From the NCBI RefSeq assembly GCF_901687125.1, contig NZ_CABFJY010000002.1:1-64000 (forward strand): a stretch of DNA of 64,000 nucleotides, written 5' to 3'. The translations under genes and the position numbers were made by a program. How positions within the stretch are numbered: the first letter of the stretch is position 1; each line of letters starts with the position of its first letter. Positions 19,837-29,002 of the stretch are shown piece by piece. The notes below the pieces were generated by a model, which searched no databases, had not been told where the DNA came from, and saw only the letters and a program-made list of their open reading frames with translations. The DNA comes from Actinobacillus vicugnae (GTDB taxonomy: Bacteria > Pseudomonadota > Gammaproteobacteria > Enterobacterales > Pasteurellaceae).

Positions 19837-20526
19837 CTAAACTTTTGCCGTTTTAATCGCATCAGCAAACCAGCCGACAATATGCTCTAACCGTGTTAAA
19901 GCCGAACCCACTGTGACACAATTAGCGCCGATTTCAATTGCAGTTTTTGCCAATTCTGGCGAGTTATAACGCCCTTCTGCCATCACAAAACAGCCCGCAG
20001 CTTTTAAGTCTTTCACCAGTTGATAATCAGGCTCTTGAGGTACTTTGCCTCCCGTATAACCCGACATTGTGCTACCGATAATATCAAAACCGAGCTGCTG
20101 GCAATATAACCCCTCTGCTAGCGTAGAGCAGTCCGCCATTGCTAAACAACCTAATTCATGAATACGTTTTAGCGCTGTTTCAACTGCCACAGGACGAACA
20201 CGATCTGTTCCATCTACCGCAATAATATCCGCACCCGCTGTGACTAAATCTTCAATATCTTGTAAAAATGGTGTGATACGTATTGGACTATCGGATAAAT
20301 CCCGTTTTACAATTGCAATAATCGGCGCATTAACAGTCGGACGAGTAGCTGTTAAATTATCCACACCTTCAATGCGTAGCCCTGCAGCCCCCCCGATAAG
20401 CGAAGCCTGTGCCATCGCAGCCACGATCTCTGGTTTGTCCATCGGGCCGTCATCAACAGGCTGACACGAAGCAATTAAACCGTTTTGAATCGTACTTAAA
20501 ATTTCCTCACGAGATAACTTTGCCAT
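19837..20526 (-). CDS. nanE: N-acetylmannosamine-6-phosphate 2-epimerase
   Basis: 229 residues, TIM-barrel NanE family. It converts ManNAc-6-P to GlcNAc-6-P for NagA. Family segments are [21 protein letters not shown] and the C-terminal phosphate-binding [10 protein letters not shown]. It is the first gene of the operon. No siaR/nanR-type regulator and no sialic acid transporter is adjacent. Confidence 0.95.
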   Translation of the reverse strand: MAKLSREEILSTIQNGLIASCQPVDDGPMDKPEIVAAMAQASLIGGAAGLRIEGVDNLTATRPTVNAPIIAIVKRDLSDSPIRITPFLQDIEDLVTAGADIIAVDGTDRVRPVAVETALKRIHELGCLAMADCSTLAEGLYCQQLGFDIIGSTMSGYTGGKVPQEPDYQLVKDLKAAGCFVMAEGRYNSPELAKTAIEIGANCVTVGSALTRLEHIVGWFADAIKTAKV

Positions 20527-20625
20527 ATAAACTCCTTGAATTTATTTAACTTCTATGAAGCTAAATCAGTTGATTTGACATTATTTCTCCAAATAACATT
20601 ACCATTATGAATAAATGCACCATTT

Positions 20626-20686
20626 ATTATAAGTTTAATGGAGCAATTTTCATTCATAATGTTTAAAATATGTGAAGTACTTCTCA
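20626..20686 (-). promoter_or_regulatory. Candidate nan operon promoter with CRP-like site
   Basis: On the minus strand a perfect TATAAT (20626-20631) would start transcription near 20619. TGTGA-AGTACT-TCTCA (20671-20686) matches 9 of 10 conserved CRP half-site bases and is centred about 60 bp upstream of that start, a class I CRP distance. No good -35 is visible, as expected for an activator-dependent promoter. CRP control fits sialic acid catabolism; occupancy is inference. The rest of the 308-bp nanE-menD gap holds an uptake sequence near 20741 and the menD promoter. Confidence 0.45.
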
Positions 20687-20776
20687 TTAATTTTGCGCAT
20701 ACCTTTTTAAACGTAAACGGCGAATGAAATAAAATGCCTAACAAGCGGTTATTTTCCACCTATTTTTTGCAAATTT

Positions 20777-20785
20777 TGCTACAAT
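20777..20785 (+). promoter_or_regulatory. Putative extended -10 promoter of menDH
   Basis: TGCTACAAT, an extended -10 element (TGn before TACAAT), lies 50 bp upstream of the menD start. No convincing -35 is seen. Confidence 0.4.
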
Positions 20786-20834
20786 TCCATCATTTTATGA
20801 AAATTAAACCAGTTATAAAGCATAGAGAAGAGAT

Positions 20835-22541
20835 ATGACAGTAAGCACCTTTAACCGCTCTTGGGCAAAAGTGATTGTGAACGCTTTACTACGTTATGGC
20901 GTGAAGCATTTTTGTATTGCACCAGGCTCACGTTCAACGCCATTAACTCTTGAGGCTCTGCAATTACAACAAAACCAACAAGCGCAATGCCATAGCCATT
21001 TTGATGAACGTGGCTTAGGCTTTTTTGCATTAGGGATTGCTAAAGCTACAAACTATCCTGTTGCGATTATTGTGACCTCTGGCACTGCCGTGGCAAATCT
21101 TTACCCTGCAGTAATTGAAGCAAGTATCGCTCATCATAAATTGATCGTACTTTCAGCAGATCGCCCACCAGAACTCATTGGCTGCGGCGCAAATCAAGCA
21201 ATTGCCCAACAAGGCATTTTCGCCAATTATCCTGTGGCAAGCGTCAACTTACCAAAACCAGCCGAGCATTATAATGCGAGTTGGTTAGTCGCAACTATTG
21301 AGCAAGCGTGCGTAACCCAAAGCCAGCAAGGTGGCGTAGTTCATATCAATGCTCCGTTTGCAGAGCCACTCTATGAAGCGGATGAAAATAGCATTAGCAC
21401 ACACCCATGGCTAAAACCCATTCAAAGTTGGTTGATTAATTCCCAAGCAAAATGGATCAACAGCCAAACTATTCAAAGTGAAGTGTCAATGCACGAGAAT
21501 TGGGATTATTGGCGCACCAAACGTGGCGTGATTGTGGTTGGCAAATTGCCTGTCGAGCAAGGTATTGGGATCAAAGCGTGGGCAGATACGCTCGGTTGGT
21601 GTTTACTCACCGATGTGCAATCTTGTGTAGATGCAAGCCTGCCATACGCTGATATTTGGCTTTCCAACAAAACCGTACATCAACGCTTATTACAAGCAGA
21701 TATTGTAATTCAGTTTGGTCGCCAAATCGTGAGCAAAAGAGTGAATAAATTCCTCGAAGCATTTACAGGCGAATTTTGGCAAGTGGATGAATACAGCGAT
21801 TACCTCAATCCATTTGCGCATCAGCAAACTCGTTTTGTGGCGAAAGCACACCACTTCTTACGTGTGCATCCACCATTACGCCAAAAACCATGGCTATTAG
21901 AACCGCTTGCATTATCACAATTCTGTGCGGGTTTTATTGAGCAACAAGTGGGTGGAAGCTTAAACGAAGCATCATTAGCGCACCATATTGAAGAAGTGTT
22001 GGCGACCAACGGCAATTTATTTATCGGCAACAGCCTATTTGTACGTTTAGTAGATGCGCTGTGCAAATTGCCTGAAGGCTACCCCGTTTATACCAATCGT
22101 GGCGCAAGCGGTATTGATGGCTTAATCGCAACCATGGCTGGCGTAGCAAAAGGTAGCGGACAACCAACCGTGGGTGTACTTGGCGATATTTCTGCATTAC
22201 ACGATCTCAATTCGGTTTCTTTGCTCAGCAAAATCAATCACCCGTGCATTTTATTTGTGATCAACAATAGTGGCGGTGCAATTTTCGATATGTTGCCTGT
22301 GGAAGCAAAAGCGAAAGAGCAATTCTACCGCTTATCGCATAACTATGAATTTGCGCCAATTGCGACCATGTTTGGCATTGAGTACATTCGCCCGTTCACT
22401 TGGGCTGATCTCAAGGCAAAACTCAAACTCGCTTATGGACGTAAAGGTGTGACGATTGTGGAAATCAAAGTCAATGAACAAGACGGTAGCAACCTGTATA
22501 AATCGTTAATCAAACAAATCTCACAAGCGGAAATCGCCTAA
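20835..22541 (+). CDS. menD: SEPHCHC synthase (menaquinone biosynthesis)
   Basis: 568 residues, thiamine-diphosphate enzyme. It condenses isochorismate with 2-oxoglutarate to SEPHCHC, the first committed step of menaquinone synthesis. The N-terminal ThDP pyrimidine domain has FCIAPGSRSTPLTLEAL and FDERGLGFFALGIAKA. The C-terminal Mg/ThDP motif is in GVLGDISALHDLNS to INNSGGAIFD. It overlaps menH by 1 nt, and menD-menH is the Haemophilus-type arrangement. Confidence 0.97.
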   Translation: MTVSTFNRSWAKVIVNALLRYGVKHFCIAPGSRSTPLTLEALQLQQNQQAQCHSHFDERGLGFFALGIAKATNYPVAIIVTSGTAVANLYPAVIEASIAHHKLIVLSADRPPELIGCGANQAIAQQGIFANYPVASVNLPKPAEHYNASWLVATIEQACVTQSQQGGVVHINAPFAEPLYEADENSISTHPWLKPIQSWLINSQAKWINSQTIQSEVSMHENWDYWRTKRGVIVVGKLPVEQGIGIKAWADTLGWCLLTDVQSCVDASLPYADIWLSNKTVHQRLLQADIVIQFGRQIVSKRVNKFLEAFTGEFWQVDEYSDYLNPFAHQQTRFVAKAHHFLRVHPPLRQKPWLLEPLALSQFCAGFIEQQVGGSLNEASLAHHIEEVLATNGNLFIGNSLFVRLVDALCKLPEGYPVYTNRGASGIDGLIATMAGVAKGSGQPTVGVLGDISALHDLNSVSLLSKINHPCILFVINNSGGAIFDMLPVEAKAKEQFYRLSHNYEFAPIATMFGIEYIRPFTWADLKAKLKLAYGRKGVTIVEIKVNEQDGSNLYKSLIKQISQAEIA

Positions 22542-23311
22542 TGCTCCACGCGACATGGCATAGCGAAACGGGTACGCCAATAGTTTTCCTACATGGCTTA
22601 CTCGGTTCGCAACAAGATTGGCAAGCGGTGCTCAGCCGCTTGCAAAATTTTGCGCAAATTCGACCGCTTACCATTGACCTCCCCCTGCATGGTGCAAGCG
22701 CACAGATTCACTGTCACGACTTTGCTGACGTACGAGATCTGATCGATCAAACCATTCAGCACTATATTGGCACGCAACCTTTTTATTTGGTGGGCTATTC
22801 ATTAGGTGGGCGTTTAGCATTGGACTATACGCTGAATGCGCATAACCCTAATCTGCAACACACTATTCTTGAAGGCACCAATATCGGCTTGGCAACCGAA
22901 GGAGAGCGCCAAGCACGTTGGCAAAACGATTATCAATGGGCGGAACGATTTCGCCATCAACCGCTCACAGAAGTGTTAAATGATTGGTATCAGCAAGCAG
23001 TTTTTGCCAATTTAGGCCAACACAAGCGGTCAAATTTAATCAAAAAACGGCAACATAATCACGGCATTGCAATTGCTGAAATGCTGGAGGCTACCAGTTT
23101 AGCTAAACAGCCTTATTTTTTATCTCAGCTGGTAGGAAGTAAATATGCGATTAGCTTTTTGATTGGTGAACGAGATCTTAAATTTAGAAATATGGCGGAG
23201 CAACATCAGCTTAATTATCGACTCATTGCACAGGCAGGACATAATGCACATTTTGAACAACCACAAGCCTTTGTTGCTGAGTTACTCCGCTCAATTCAAC
23301 GAGCGCCTTAA
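22541..23311 (+). CDS. menH: SHCHC synthase
   Basis: 256 residues, alpha/beta hydrolase fold. It eliminates pyruvate from SEPHCHC to give SHCHC. The nucleophile is S87 in VGYSLGGRLAL. The oxyanion segment is FLHGLLGSQQDW and the catalytic His is in QAGHNAHFEQP. The start overlaps the menD stop (TAATG), so translation is coupled. The 3' end overlaps the convergent comM by 4 bp. Uptake sequences lie inside the coding region. Confidence 0.92.
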   Translation: MLHATWHSETGTPIVFLHGLLGSQQDWQAVLSRLQNFAQIRPLTIDLPLHGASAQIHCHDFADVRDLIDQTIQHYIGTQPFYLVGYSLGGRLALDYTLNAHNPNLQHTILEGTNIGLATEGERQARWQNDYQWAERFRHQPLTEVLNDWYQQAVFANLGQHKRSNLIKKRQHNHGIAIAEMLEATSLAKQPYFLSQLVGSKYAISFLIGERDLKFRNMAEQHQLNYRLIAQAGHNAHFEQPQAFVAELLRSIQRAP

Positions 23312-24837
23312 TTTTCGCCTTGCAGGCGCTGTAATAGGCGATCCATTGCACGGTAGCCCAACGCTTCAGCAAGATGGATTTGTTGAATATTCGGCGCATT
23401 AGCGAGATCCGCAATCGTGCGTGAAACCTTCAAAATCCGATGATAAGCACGCACAGAAAGCCCTAATTTAGTCAGTGCATTTTCCAAAAACAACGCATCT
23501 TTTTCATCTAAGCGACAATCTCGTTCGATTTCTTTAGTGGTTAATTTTGCATTAATTTTACCCGCTCGAGCCATTTGTAATGCTCTTGCTGCAAGCACTC
23601 GCTTGCGTACCTGTTCAGTAGTTTCCCCTCGGTTATCGCTACTTTGCAATGCGCCTTTTGGCAATAACGGCACTTCGATCGATAAATCAAAGCGGTCTAA
23701 AAACGGCCCTGATAAACGATTTAAATAACGCATCACCTGTTGCGGAGAAGTGCGATTGTGCGTGCCTTGATAATGCCCTGTCGGGCTTGGATTCATCGCC
23801 GCAATTAATTGAAAACTGGCAGGAAATTGTACTTTCGCATTCGCACGAGAAATAATAATTTCACCTGATTCAAGTGGCTGACGGAGCGCATCTAACACTT
23901 TACGCTCAAACTCAGGCAATTCGTCTAAAAAAAGCACACCGTTATGCGCTAAACTAATTTCTCCAGGTTTGGGAATTGAGCCTCCACCCACCAACGCCAC
24001 CATTGAAGCACTATGATGTGGCGCTCGGAATGGGCGTTCTTTCCAGTTCTGGAAATTCAATTCATTTTGCACCAAGCTGGTGACTGAAGCGGTTTCAATT
24101 GCCTCATTATCACTCATCGCAGGCAACAAGTCTGCCAAACGGCTTGCCAACATGGTTTTGCCCGTGCCTGGTGGTCCAAGAAACAGCAAATTATGTTGCC
24201 CAGCGGCGGCAATCATCAAGGCTCGTTTTGCATGTTGTTGCCCGATAATATCCGTTAAATCACGACGTACAAGCGGTCGATTTTCTGGCGTTTTTTGCGA
24301 AATTTGCTGAGCAATCGGCAAACTGTCTCGCTTATTCATAAAATTCACCACTTGCAACAGCGAACTAGCAAAATAGGTTTGAGCATGAGAAACCAATGAA
24401 GCTTCATTTTGATTCGGGCGAGCAATAATCATTTGTCGTTTGGCTTTTTCAGCAGAAATCACAGCAGGGATCACACCATGTACGCCTCGCAACGCTCCCG
24501 TTAATGCTAGTTCACCTAAAAACTCAAACTGCTTTAACCGATCCGCATCCATTTGCCCCGAAGCCGCTAAAATACCAATTGCAATCGGCAAATCAAACCG
24601 CCCACCTTCTTTAGGTAGATCCGCAGGTGCAAGGTTAATCGTAATCCGCTGTGGCGGGTACATAAAATTGGCATTCATCAACGCACTGCGTACCCGATCT
24701 CCCGCTTCTTTCACTGTCGTTTCGGGCAAACCAACAATAGTTAACCCTGGTTTTCCGTTACTTAAATGCACTTCAATCGTCACCAACGGCGCTTCTACGC
24801 CAATAGATGCTCGGCTATAAACAATCGCTAAAGACAT
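23308..24837 (-). CDS. comM: YifB/ComM family AAA+ branch-migration helicase
   Basis: 509 residues from the ATG at 24837, which follows GGAGGAAA; longer in-frame starts lack a ribosome-binding site. The domains are a Lon-protease-like N-terminal domain (about 1-170) and a Mg-chelatase-type AAA+ domain with Walker A GPPGTGKT and sensor segments (LFLDELPEFERKVLDALRQP). In Haemophilus, ComM is needed for natural transformation and promotes branch migration of incoming DNA. That agrees with the many uptake sequences in this genome. Confidence 0.95.
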   Translation of the reverse strand: MSLAIVYSRASIGVEAPLVTIEVHLSNGKPGLTIVGLPETTVKEAGDRVRSALMNANFMYPPQRITINLAPADLPKEGGRFDLPIAIGILAASGQMDADRLKQFEFLGELALTGALRGVHGVIPAVISAEKAKRQMIIARPNQNEASLVSHAQTYFASSLLQVVNFMNKRDSLPIAQQISQKTPENRPLVRRDLTDIIGQQHAKRALMIAAAGQHNLLFLGPPGTGKTMLASRLADLLPAMSDNEAIETASVTSLVQNELNFQNWKERPFRAPHHSASMVALVGGGSIPKPGEISLAHNGVLFLDELPEFERKVLDALRQPLESGEIIISRANAKVQFPASFQLIAAMNPSPTGHYQGTHNRTSPQQVMRYLNRLSGPFLDRFDLSIEVPLLPKGALQSSDNRGETTEQVRKRVLAARALQMARAGKINAKLTTKEIERDCRLDEKDALFLENALTKLGLSVRAYHRILKVSRTIADLANAPNIQQIHLAEALGYRAMDRLLQRLQGEN

Positions 24838-24984
24838 ATTTTCCTCCAAAATTGATAGAGGATAAAACTGCACTCAGAGAAAAACAGACAGAAGCATCAT
24901 TTTCTCGATCAAGATCGCAAAAATAGTTTGACGTTCTATCAAATTCAGCTTGAACGCCTAACATAAAATAATTGTTGTTATTTT

Positions 24985-25000
24985 GTATCTTATTGGATAC
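24985..25000. promoter_or_regulatory. Inverted repeat upstream of the toxin-antitoxin pair
   Basis: GTATC-TTATTG-GATAC is a 5-bp inverted repeat ending 19 bp before the toxin start. It is a plausible operator for the downstream HTH antitoxin. The same GTTATTTTGTATCT run also occurs upstream of vapBC (29722-29735). Confidence 0.35.
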
Positions 25001-25018
25001 TATTTAAGGTGCTATTTT

Positions 25019-25333
25019 ATGCCATCACAAATATTCATTATTGAGCAAACGCCAATATTTCATCATTGGCTTAAAACTCTCAAAAATCCCATCGCACGAG
25101 TCACTATTGCAAGACGAATTGAACGTGCTAGCTTCGGTAATTTTGGAGATCATAAAGCTCTGGGAATGGGGTTATGGGAAATGAGAATAGATACTGGAGC
25201 AGGATATCTAGTCTACTATGCTCAAAAGAGAGAAATCATTTATTTATTACTCAACGGTGGAGATAAATCCACTCAGGAAAAAGATATTGAAAAAGCGAGA
25301 AAAATATGGACAGAATTACAAAAACATCAATAA
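25019..25333 (+). CDS. Type II toxin, RelE/HigB-like (HI1419-type)
   Basis: 104 residues from the ATG at 25019; a longer in-frame start at 24983 lies in the promoter region. Segments typical of the phage-derived Gp49/RelE-like toxins are ARRIERASFGNFGDHKALGMGLWEMRI and GYLVYYAQKREIIYLLLNGGDKSTQEKDI. These resemble HI1419 of Haemophilus influenzae as I recall it. RelE-fold toxins cleave mRNA on ribosomes. The gene overlaps its antitoxin by 28 nt, with the toxin first. Confidence 0.85.
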   Translation: MPSQIFIIEQTPIFHHWLKTLKNPIARVTIARRIERASFGNFGDHKALGMGLWEMRIDTGAGYLVYYAQKREIIYLLLNGGDKSTQEKDIEKARKIWTELQKHQ

Positions 25334-25614
25334 AAACAAAAACTTTTGACCTAGCAGAATATTTAGATAGCGAAGAAGCAATTCAAATCTATCTTACACA
25401 AGTGCTAGCAGATGGCGATAACGCTGAATTTTTAAGAGCGCTTGGCTATATTGCCCGAGCCCGTAGCATGAGTGAACTCGCACAAAAAACAGGATTAGGG
25501 AGAGAAAGCTTGTACAAAACACTTTCAGCAGAGAGTAAACCTCGTTTTGAAACCATTCTAAAAATCTTAAAAGCACTCAATATTGAGTTAGTGCCTGTTA
25601 TCAAAACGGTATAA
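25306..25614 (+). CDS. HTH antitoxin (HI1420-type addiction-module antidote)
   Basis: 102 residues. The N-terminal half includes DLAEYLDSEEAIQIYLTQVL. A helix-turn-helix follows (MSELAQKTGLGRESLYKTLS), then a C-terminal FETILKILKALNIELV typical of the downstream antidote family. It should bind and neutralise the upstream toxin and repress the operon. Its start lies inside the toxin gene. Confidence 0.85.
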   Translation: MDRITKTSIKTKTFDLAEYLDSEEAIQIYLTQVLADGDNAEFLRALGYIARARSMSELAQKTGLGRESLYKTLSAESKPRFETILKILKALNIELVPVIKTV

Positions 25615-25647
25615 TATGCCAATAAAATTTAATCAGTGAGGGAAAAT

Positions 25648-26814
25648 ATGAATACGCAGGATATGATTATCATTGGTGGTGGCATGGTCGGGGCGGCTGC
25701 GGCGCTTGGGCTAGCCAAACTTGGGCTAAAGATTACTTTAATCGAAAAAAATCCACTTCCCTCATTTGATCTCAATGCCGATTACGATTTGCGTATTTCT
25801 GCGATCAGTGTAGCTTCGGTAACATTACTTGAACATTTAGGCGCTTGGCAGAACATCAGCCAAATGCGTGTTTGCCCATATGATGGTTTAGAAACGTGGG
25901 AAATCGAAGGATTTAATACCGCTTTTCACGCCAAGGAAATCGGCTTAGATAAACTCGGCTTTATGGTGGAAAACAATCTGATTCAAATTGGCTTATGGCA
26001 AACATTAGGCCAATATCCAAACTGCCAACAAGCGGTCGGATTTTCACACATTTCTGCAAATTACGACGGGCAATTATGGACGGTAACAGTAGATGAGCAA
26101 ACATTCACTGCACCACTACTGATTGCCGCAGACGGCGCAAATTCACAGGTTCGCAACTGGGCAGGCATTGGGCTAACCAGCTGGCAATATCGCCAACATT
26201 GTTTACTTGCCACAGTGAAAACCGAATTGCCGCAACAATCGGTCACTTGGCAACAATTTTTCCCGAGTGGCCCTCGTGCCTTTTTGCCACTTTCTGAACA
26301 AAATGGTTGTGTGGTTTGGTATGACGCTCCACAACGAATTACCCAACTAAAACAACTTTCTGCCGAAAAACTCACCGCAGAAATTCATCAACATTTTCCT
26401 GCTCGTTTAGGCAAAATAGCCGTAATGAAGGCAGCGAGTTTTCCGCTAACTCGCCAACATGCCCAACATTATGTTAAAAACGGCGTGGTGCTGATCGGTG
26501 ATGCAGCACACACAATCAATCCCCTAGCAGGACAAGGCGTCAATCTCGGTTTTAAAGACGTTCAGGCGTTACTGGAAGTTATTGAACAAGCGGTCAAAAA
26601 AGGCGAAAATTTTGCAACTGAAGCCGTACTCAAACGCTATGAACACAAACGCAAACCCGATAATTTATTGATGCAAACGGGCATGGACGTGTTTTATAAA
26701 ACCTTTAAAACTAAAATCTTACCCGTTAAAATCGCCCGCAATTTAGGCTTAGTGCTAGCGGAAAAAATCCTTCCTCTCAAGAAAAAAGCACTACGCTATG
26801 CGATAGGGCTATAA
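25648..26814 (+). CDS. ubiF: 2-octaprenyl-3-methyl-6-methoxy-1,4-benzoquinol hydroxylase
   Basis: 388 residues, UbiH/UbiF/VisC flavin monooxygenase family, acting in ubiquinone synthesis at the inner membrane. The FAD GGGMVGAAAALGLAKLG is at the N-terminus and the second FAD motif is LIGDAAHTINPLAGQGVNLG. Similarity to E. coli UbiF is stronger than to UbiH or UbiI, for example in DLRISAISVASVTLL, the GLETWE segment and ADGANSQVR. The start is the ATG at 25648; an upstream GTG overlaps the ribosome-binding site GAGGGA. Confidence 0.88.
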   Translation: MNTQDMIIIGGGMVGAAAALGLAKLGLKITLIEKNPLPSFDLNADYDLRISAISVASVTLLEHLGAWQNISQMRVCPYDGLETWEIEGFNTAFHAKEIGLDKLGFMVENNLIQIGLWQTLGQYPNCQQAVGFSHISANYDGQLWTVTVDEQTFTAPLLIAADGANSQVRNWAGIGLTSWQYRQHCLLATVKTELPQQSVTWQQFFPSGPRAFLPLSEQNGCVVWYDAPQRITQLKQLSAEKLTAEIHQHFPARLGKIAVMKAASFPLTRQHAQHYVKNGVVLIGDAAHTINPLAGQGVNLGFKDVQALLEVIEQAVKKGENFATEAVLKRYEHKRKPDNLLMQTGMDVFYKTFKTKILPVKIARNLGLVLAEKILPLKKKALRYAIGL

Positions 26815-26820
26815 TTTTAC

Positions 26821-26873
26821 GCCACAAGTGAGCGAATTCTGCAGACTTTTTGCAAAATTAGGCCGCTTGTGGC
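26821..26873. terminator. Hairpin with uptake-sequence arm after ubiF
   Basis: GCCACAAG pairs with CTTGTGGC across a 37-nt loop just after the ubiF stop. The right arm is part of an inverted uptake sequence (GGCCGCTTGTGG). There is no clear T run, so termination efficiency is uncertain. Confidence 0.4.
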
Positions 26874-27011
26874 CGTTATCAACATCCAAATTGTGTCGAG
26901 AAGATCACATTTTCCAGAAAAACCCCCTTCGACTGCTTACAAAATCGTGCCTACCTAAGCTAAAATAGCTTTGAATCTATCTATCCCTACTTATCTCACA
27001 AGGAGATCATT

Positions 27012-28676
27012 ATGAAAAAAGTGCTCGGTACTTTATTGGCATTGTCAGCTGTAAGTGTAGCTGTAGCAAAAGAGGTTAACATTAAGTTTTTAGGTACATC
27101 GGACGTTCATGGTCGTATTGTCCCTTGGAGCTATGGTGCAGATGTTGAGGACAAATCAGGTTCTTATGCACAAATCGCCACCTATGTAAAAGACGTACGC
27201 CAAAATAACAAGAATGTGGTGTTAGTCGATATTGGTGATGCGATTCAAGACAACCAAGTTGAAGTGTTTGCTAAAACCGAAAAATATTACAAAGACAACC
27301 CCGTTCCGAAAGTGTTAAACGAAATGAAATACGACTATTTCATTTTAGGTAATCACGAATTTAACTTCGGTATGACCGCTTTAGACGAGATTTTAAAAGA
27401 TATTAACGCAAAAGTACTCACCGCCAATTTCTACTACAAAAAAGACGGCAAACGCTACGTGGCTGCAACCGATATTATTGAGAAAGACGGTGTGAAACTC
27501 GGCTTAATTGGTTTAACCACACCAATGTCTGCGATCTTTGAAAAAGATACACACCATCTTGATGAAATGAAATTTAGCTCGCCAAGCGAAGAAGCGAAAA
27601 CACAAATTGCTGAATTAAAAGCGAAAGGCGTAGATGCGATTATCGTACTTGCCCATATGGGAATTGAAAACGAAAACAATATCGCCGATACCGGCGTGGC
27701 AGATTTAGTGAATAATGTTGAAGGCATTGATGTGATTATCGCAGGTCATATGCATAAAAATGTCCCTGCTGAAACGATCAAAAATACCCTTATTACTGAG
27801 CCACACCGCTACGGCACCGTGGTTTCTGAAGTGGATTTAACCTTTGATGTAGCAGATAACGGCAAAGTTACCTTGCTTTCAAAAAATGCGAAAACTGTGC
27901 CAGTTAAACAATTGGCTTCCGATCCTGCTATCGAAAAAATCTATCAACCATATCACGATGAATTACGTCGTTTAAACAACGTGAAAATTGGCGAAACGGC
28001 ACAAACGATGGTTCCACAGGATAAAAATCACGGCGTAGCAATTGCTTTTACACAAGACACTGGCCTATCGTCATTAATTAACGATGTGCAACAACATTAC
28101 AGCAAAGCAGACGTGGTTTCCTTTGCCTTCGACTATCAAACTGTACGTTTAGATAAAGGCGATATTAAGAAAAAAGATATTATCTATAACTATCGCTATG
28201 CAGGCGGTGATGTAAGTGTATACGAAGTGACTGGAAAACAACTTAAAGCTTATATGAACTGGTCAGCAGATTACTTTGATACAATTCAGCCACAAGATAA
28301 AGATTACCGAATCAACGAAACACGTGGTAAATCAAAATATGTAACTTTCGATATTTTCGGTGGCGTAAAATATAACATTGATTTACGCAAACCAAGCGGC
28401 GAAAAAATTATAGATTTAGCCCTTGCAGACGGCACAAAAATTACCGATGACAGCAAACTCAAACTCGGTATGAACTCATATCGCTATGCACAGCTCATCA
28501 AAAAAGGTGGCGTATGGGAAGGACAACAAATCCCAGTGTTATGGGAATCTAAAGTCGCCATGGGCAGCGAAGCTGGCACCATTCAAAATATGATGATCGA
28601 TTACATCACTAATGTGAAAAACGGCAAAATTGAAGGCGCTTCTCACAACCGCTGGAAAATTGTTGGTTTAGAGTAA
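27012..28676 (+). CDS. Periplasmic 5'-nucleotidase / metallophosphoesterase (UshA-like)
   Basis: 554 residues. A signal peptide is clear (MKKVLGTLLALSAVSVAVA, cleavage near A19). The metallophosphatase domain carries D31 and H33 in SDVHGR, D76 in DIGDAIQDN, the GNHEFNFG motif (N114, H115), LAHMGIE and the IAGHMHKN motif. The C-terminal 5'-nucleotidase domain (about 335-554) has TQDTGLSSLINDVQ and VYEVTGKQLKAYM. It probably hydrolyses nucleotides or 2',3'-cyclic nucleotides for purine scavenging; the substrate cannot be settled from sequence. AAGGAG precedes the ATG. Confidence 0.88.
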   Translation: MKKVLGTLLALSAVSVAVAKEVNIKFLGTSDVHGRIVPWSYGADVEDKSGSYAQIATYVKDVRQNNKNVVLVDIGDAIQDNQVEVFAKTEKYYKDNPVPKVLNEMKYDYFILGNHEFNFGMTALDEILKDINAKVLTANFYYKKDGKRYVAATDIIEKDGVKLGLIGLTTPMSAIFEKDTHHLDEMKFSSPSEEAKTQIAELKAKGVDAIIVLAHMGIENENNIADTGVADLVNNVEGIDVIIAGHMHKNVPAETIKNTLITEPHRYGTVVSEVDLTFDVADNGKVTLLSKNAKTVPVKQLASDPAIEKIYQPYHDELRRLNNVKIGETAQTMVPQDKNHGVAIAFTQDTGLSSLINDVQQHYSKADVVSFAFDYQTVRLDKGDIKKKDIIYNYRYAGGDVSVYEVTGKQLKAYMNWSADYFDTIQPQDKDYRINETRGKSKYVTFDIFGGVKYNIDLRKPSGEKIIDLALADGTKITDDSKLKLGMNSYRYAQLIKKGGVWEGQQIPVLWESKVAMGSEAGTIQNMMIDYITNVKNGKIEGASHNRWKIVGLE

Positions 28677-28686
28677 GTGATACAAT

Positions 28687-28744
28687 ACAAGCGGTTAAAT
28701 TCCTTAAACTTTTTGCAAATTTTTAAGGGAATTTAACCGCTTGT
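28687..28744. terminator. Terminator made of an inverted uptake-sequence pair
   Basis: A perfect 17-bp stem: ACAAGCGGTTAAATTCC at 28687 and its inverse ending at 28744, with a 23-nt A/T-rich loop and a following TTTTTAT. It lies 10 bp after the 5'-nucleotidase stop. Both arms are full uptake sequences. Confidence 0.85.
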
Positions 28745-28855
28745 TTTTATTCCCTGCTACCAATTCCTAGAAAGGATAGCGCTCAGTGCTTATACAAACA
28801 TTTAGATTTAGAAACAAAGCACCCGTCAGGAGACGGGTGCTATCAGAGGGAATAT
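28736..28855 (+). repeat. Dispersed repeat C, intact copy (copy 1)
   Basis: A block of about 120 bp that starts in the uptake-sequence arm and continues through TACCAATTCCTAGAAAGG. It ends in a hairpin, CACCCGTC-AGGA-GACGGGTG, followed by CTATCAGAGGGAA. The same sequence is present at 30438-31055 but is split there after GCGCTC by a 501-bp insert. No ORF is present. With the terminator it fills most of the 326-bp gap to higB. Confidence 0.75.
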
Positions 28856-28971
28856 TTTTTTACTAAAAATATCCATTCCTATTTTTGCGATCCATATTGA
28901 CAAATTCAAAACAGCCTGTTGAACAATATCTTAATATGAATAATAAATAGCCTTTATTTAACTTGAAAAGC

Positions 28972-28988
28972 GTAGTGTATAACACTAC
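28972..28988. promoter_or_regulatory. Operator-like palindrome and promoter of higBA
   Basis: GTAGTGT-ATA-ACACTAC is a perfect 7-3-7 palindrome ending 14 bp before the higB start. It covers possible -10 elements (TATAAC at 28978, or TACAAT at 28986 with TTGAAA at 28963 and a 17-bp spacer). This is the expected place for autorepression by HigA or the HigBA complex. Confidence 0.6.
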
Positions 28989-29002
28989 AATGCGAGGAAA
29001 TA

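Noticed and set aside
20553-20759. 68-residue minus-strand ORF between menD and nanE
   Set aside because: It has no good ribosome-binding site and no recognisable domain, and it overlaps the likely nan promoter and CRP-like site. It could be a gene remnant, but I cannot support it.
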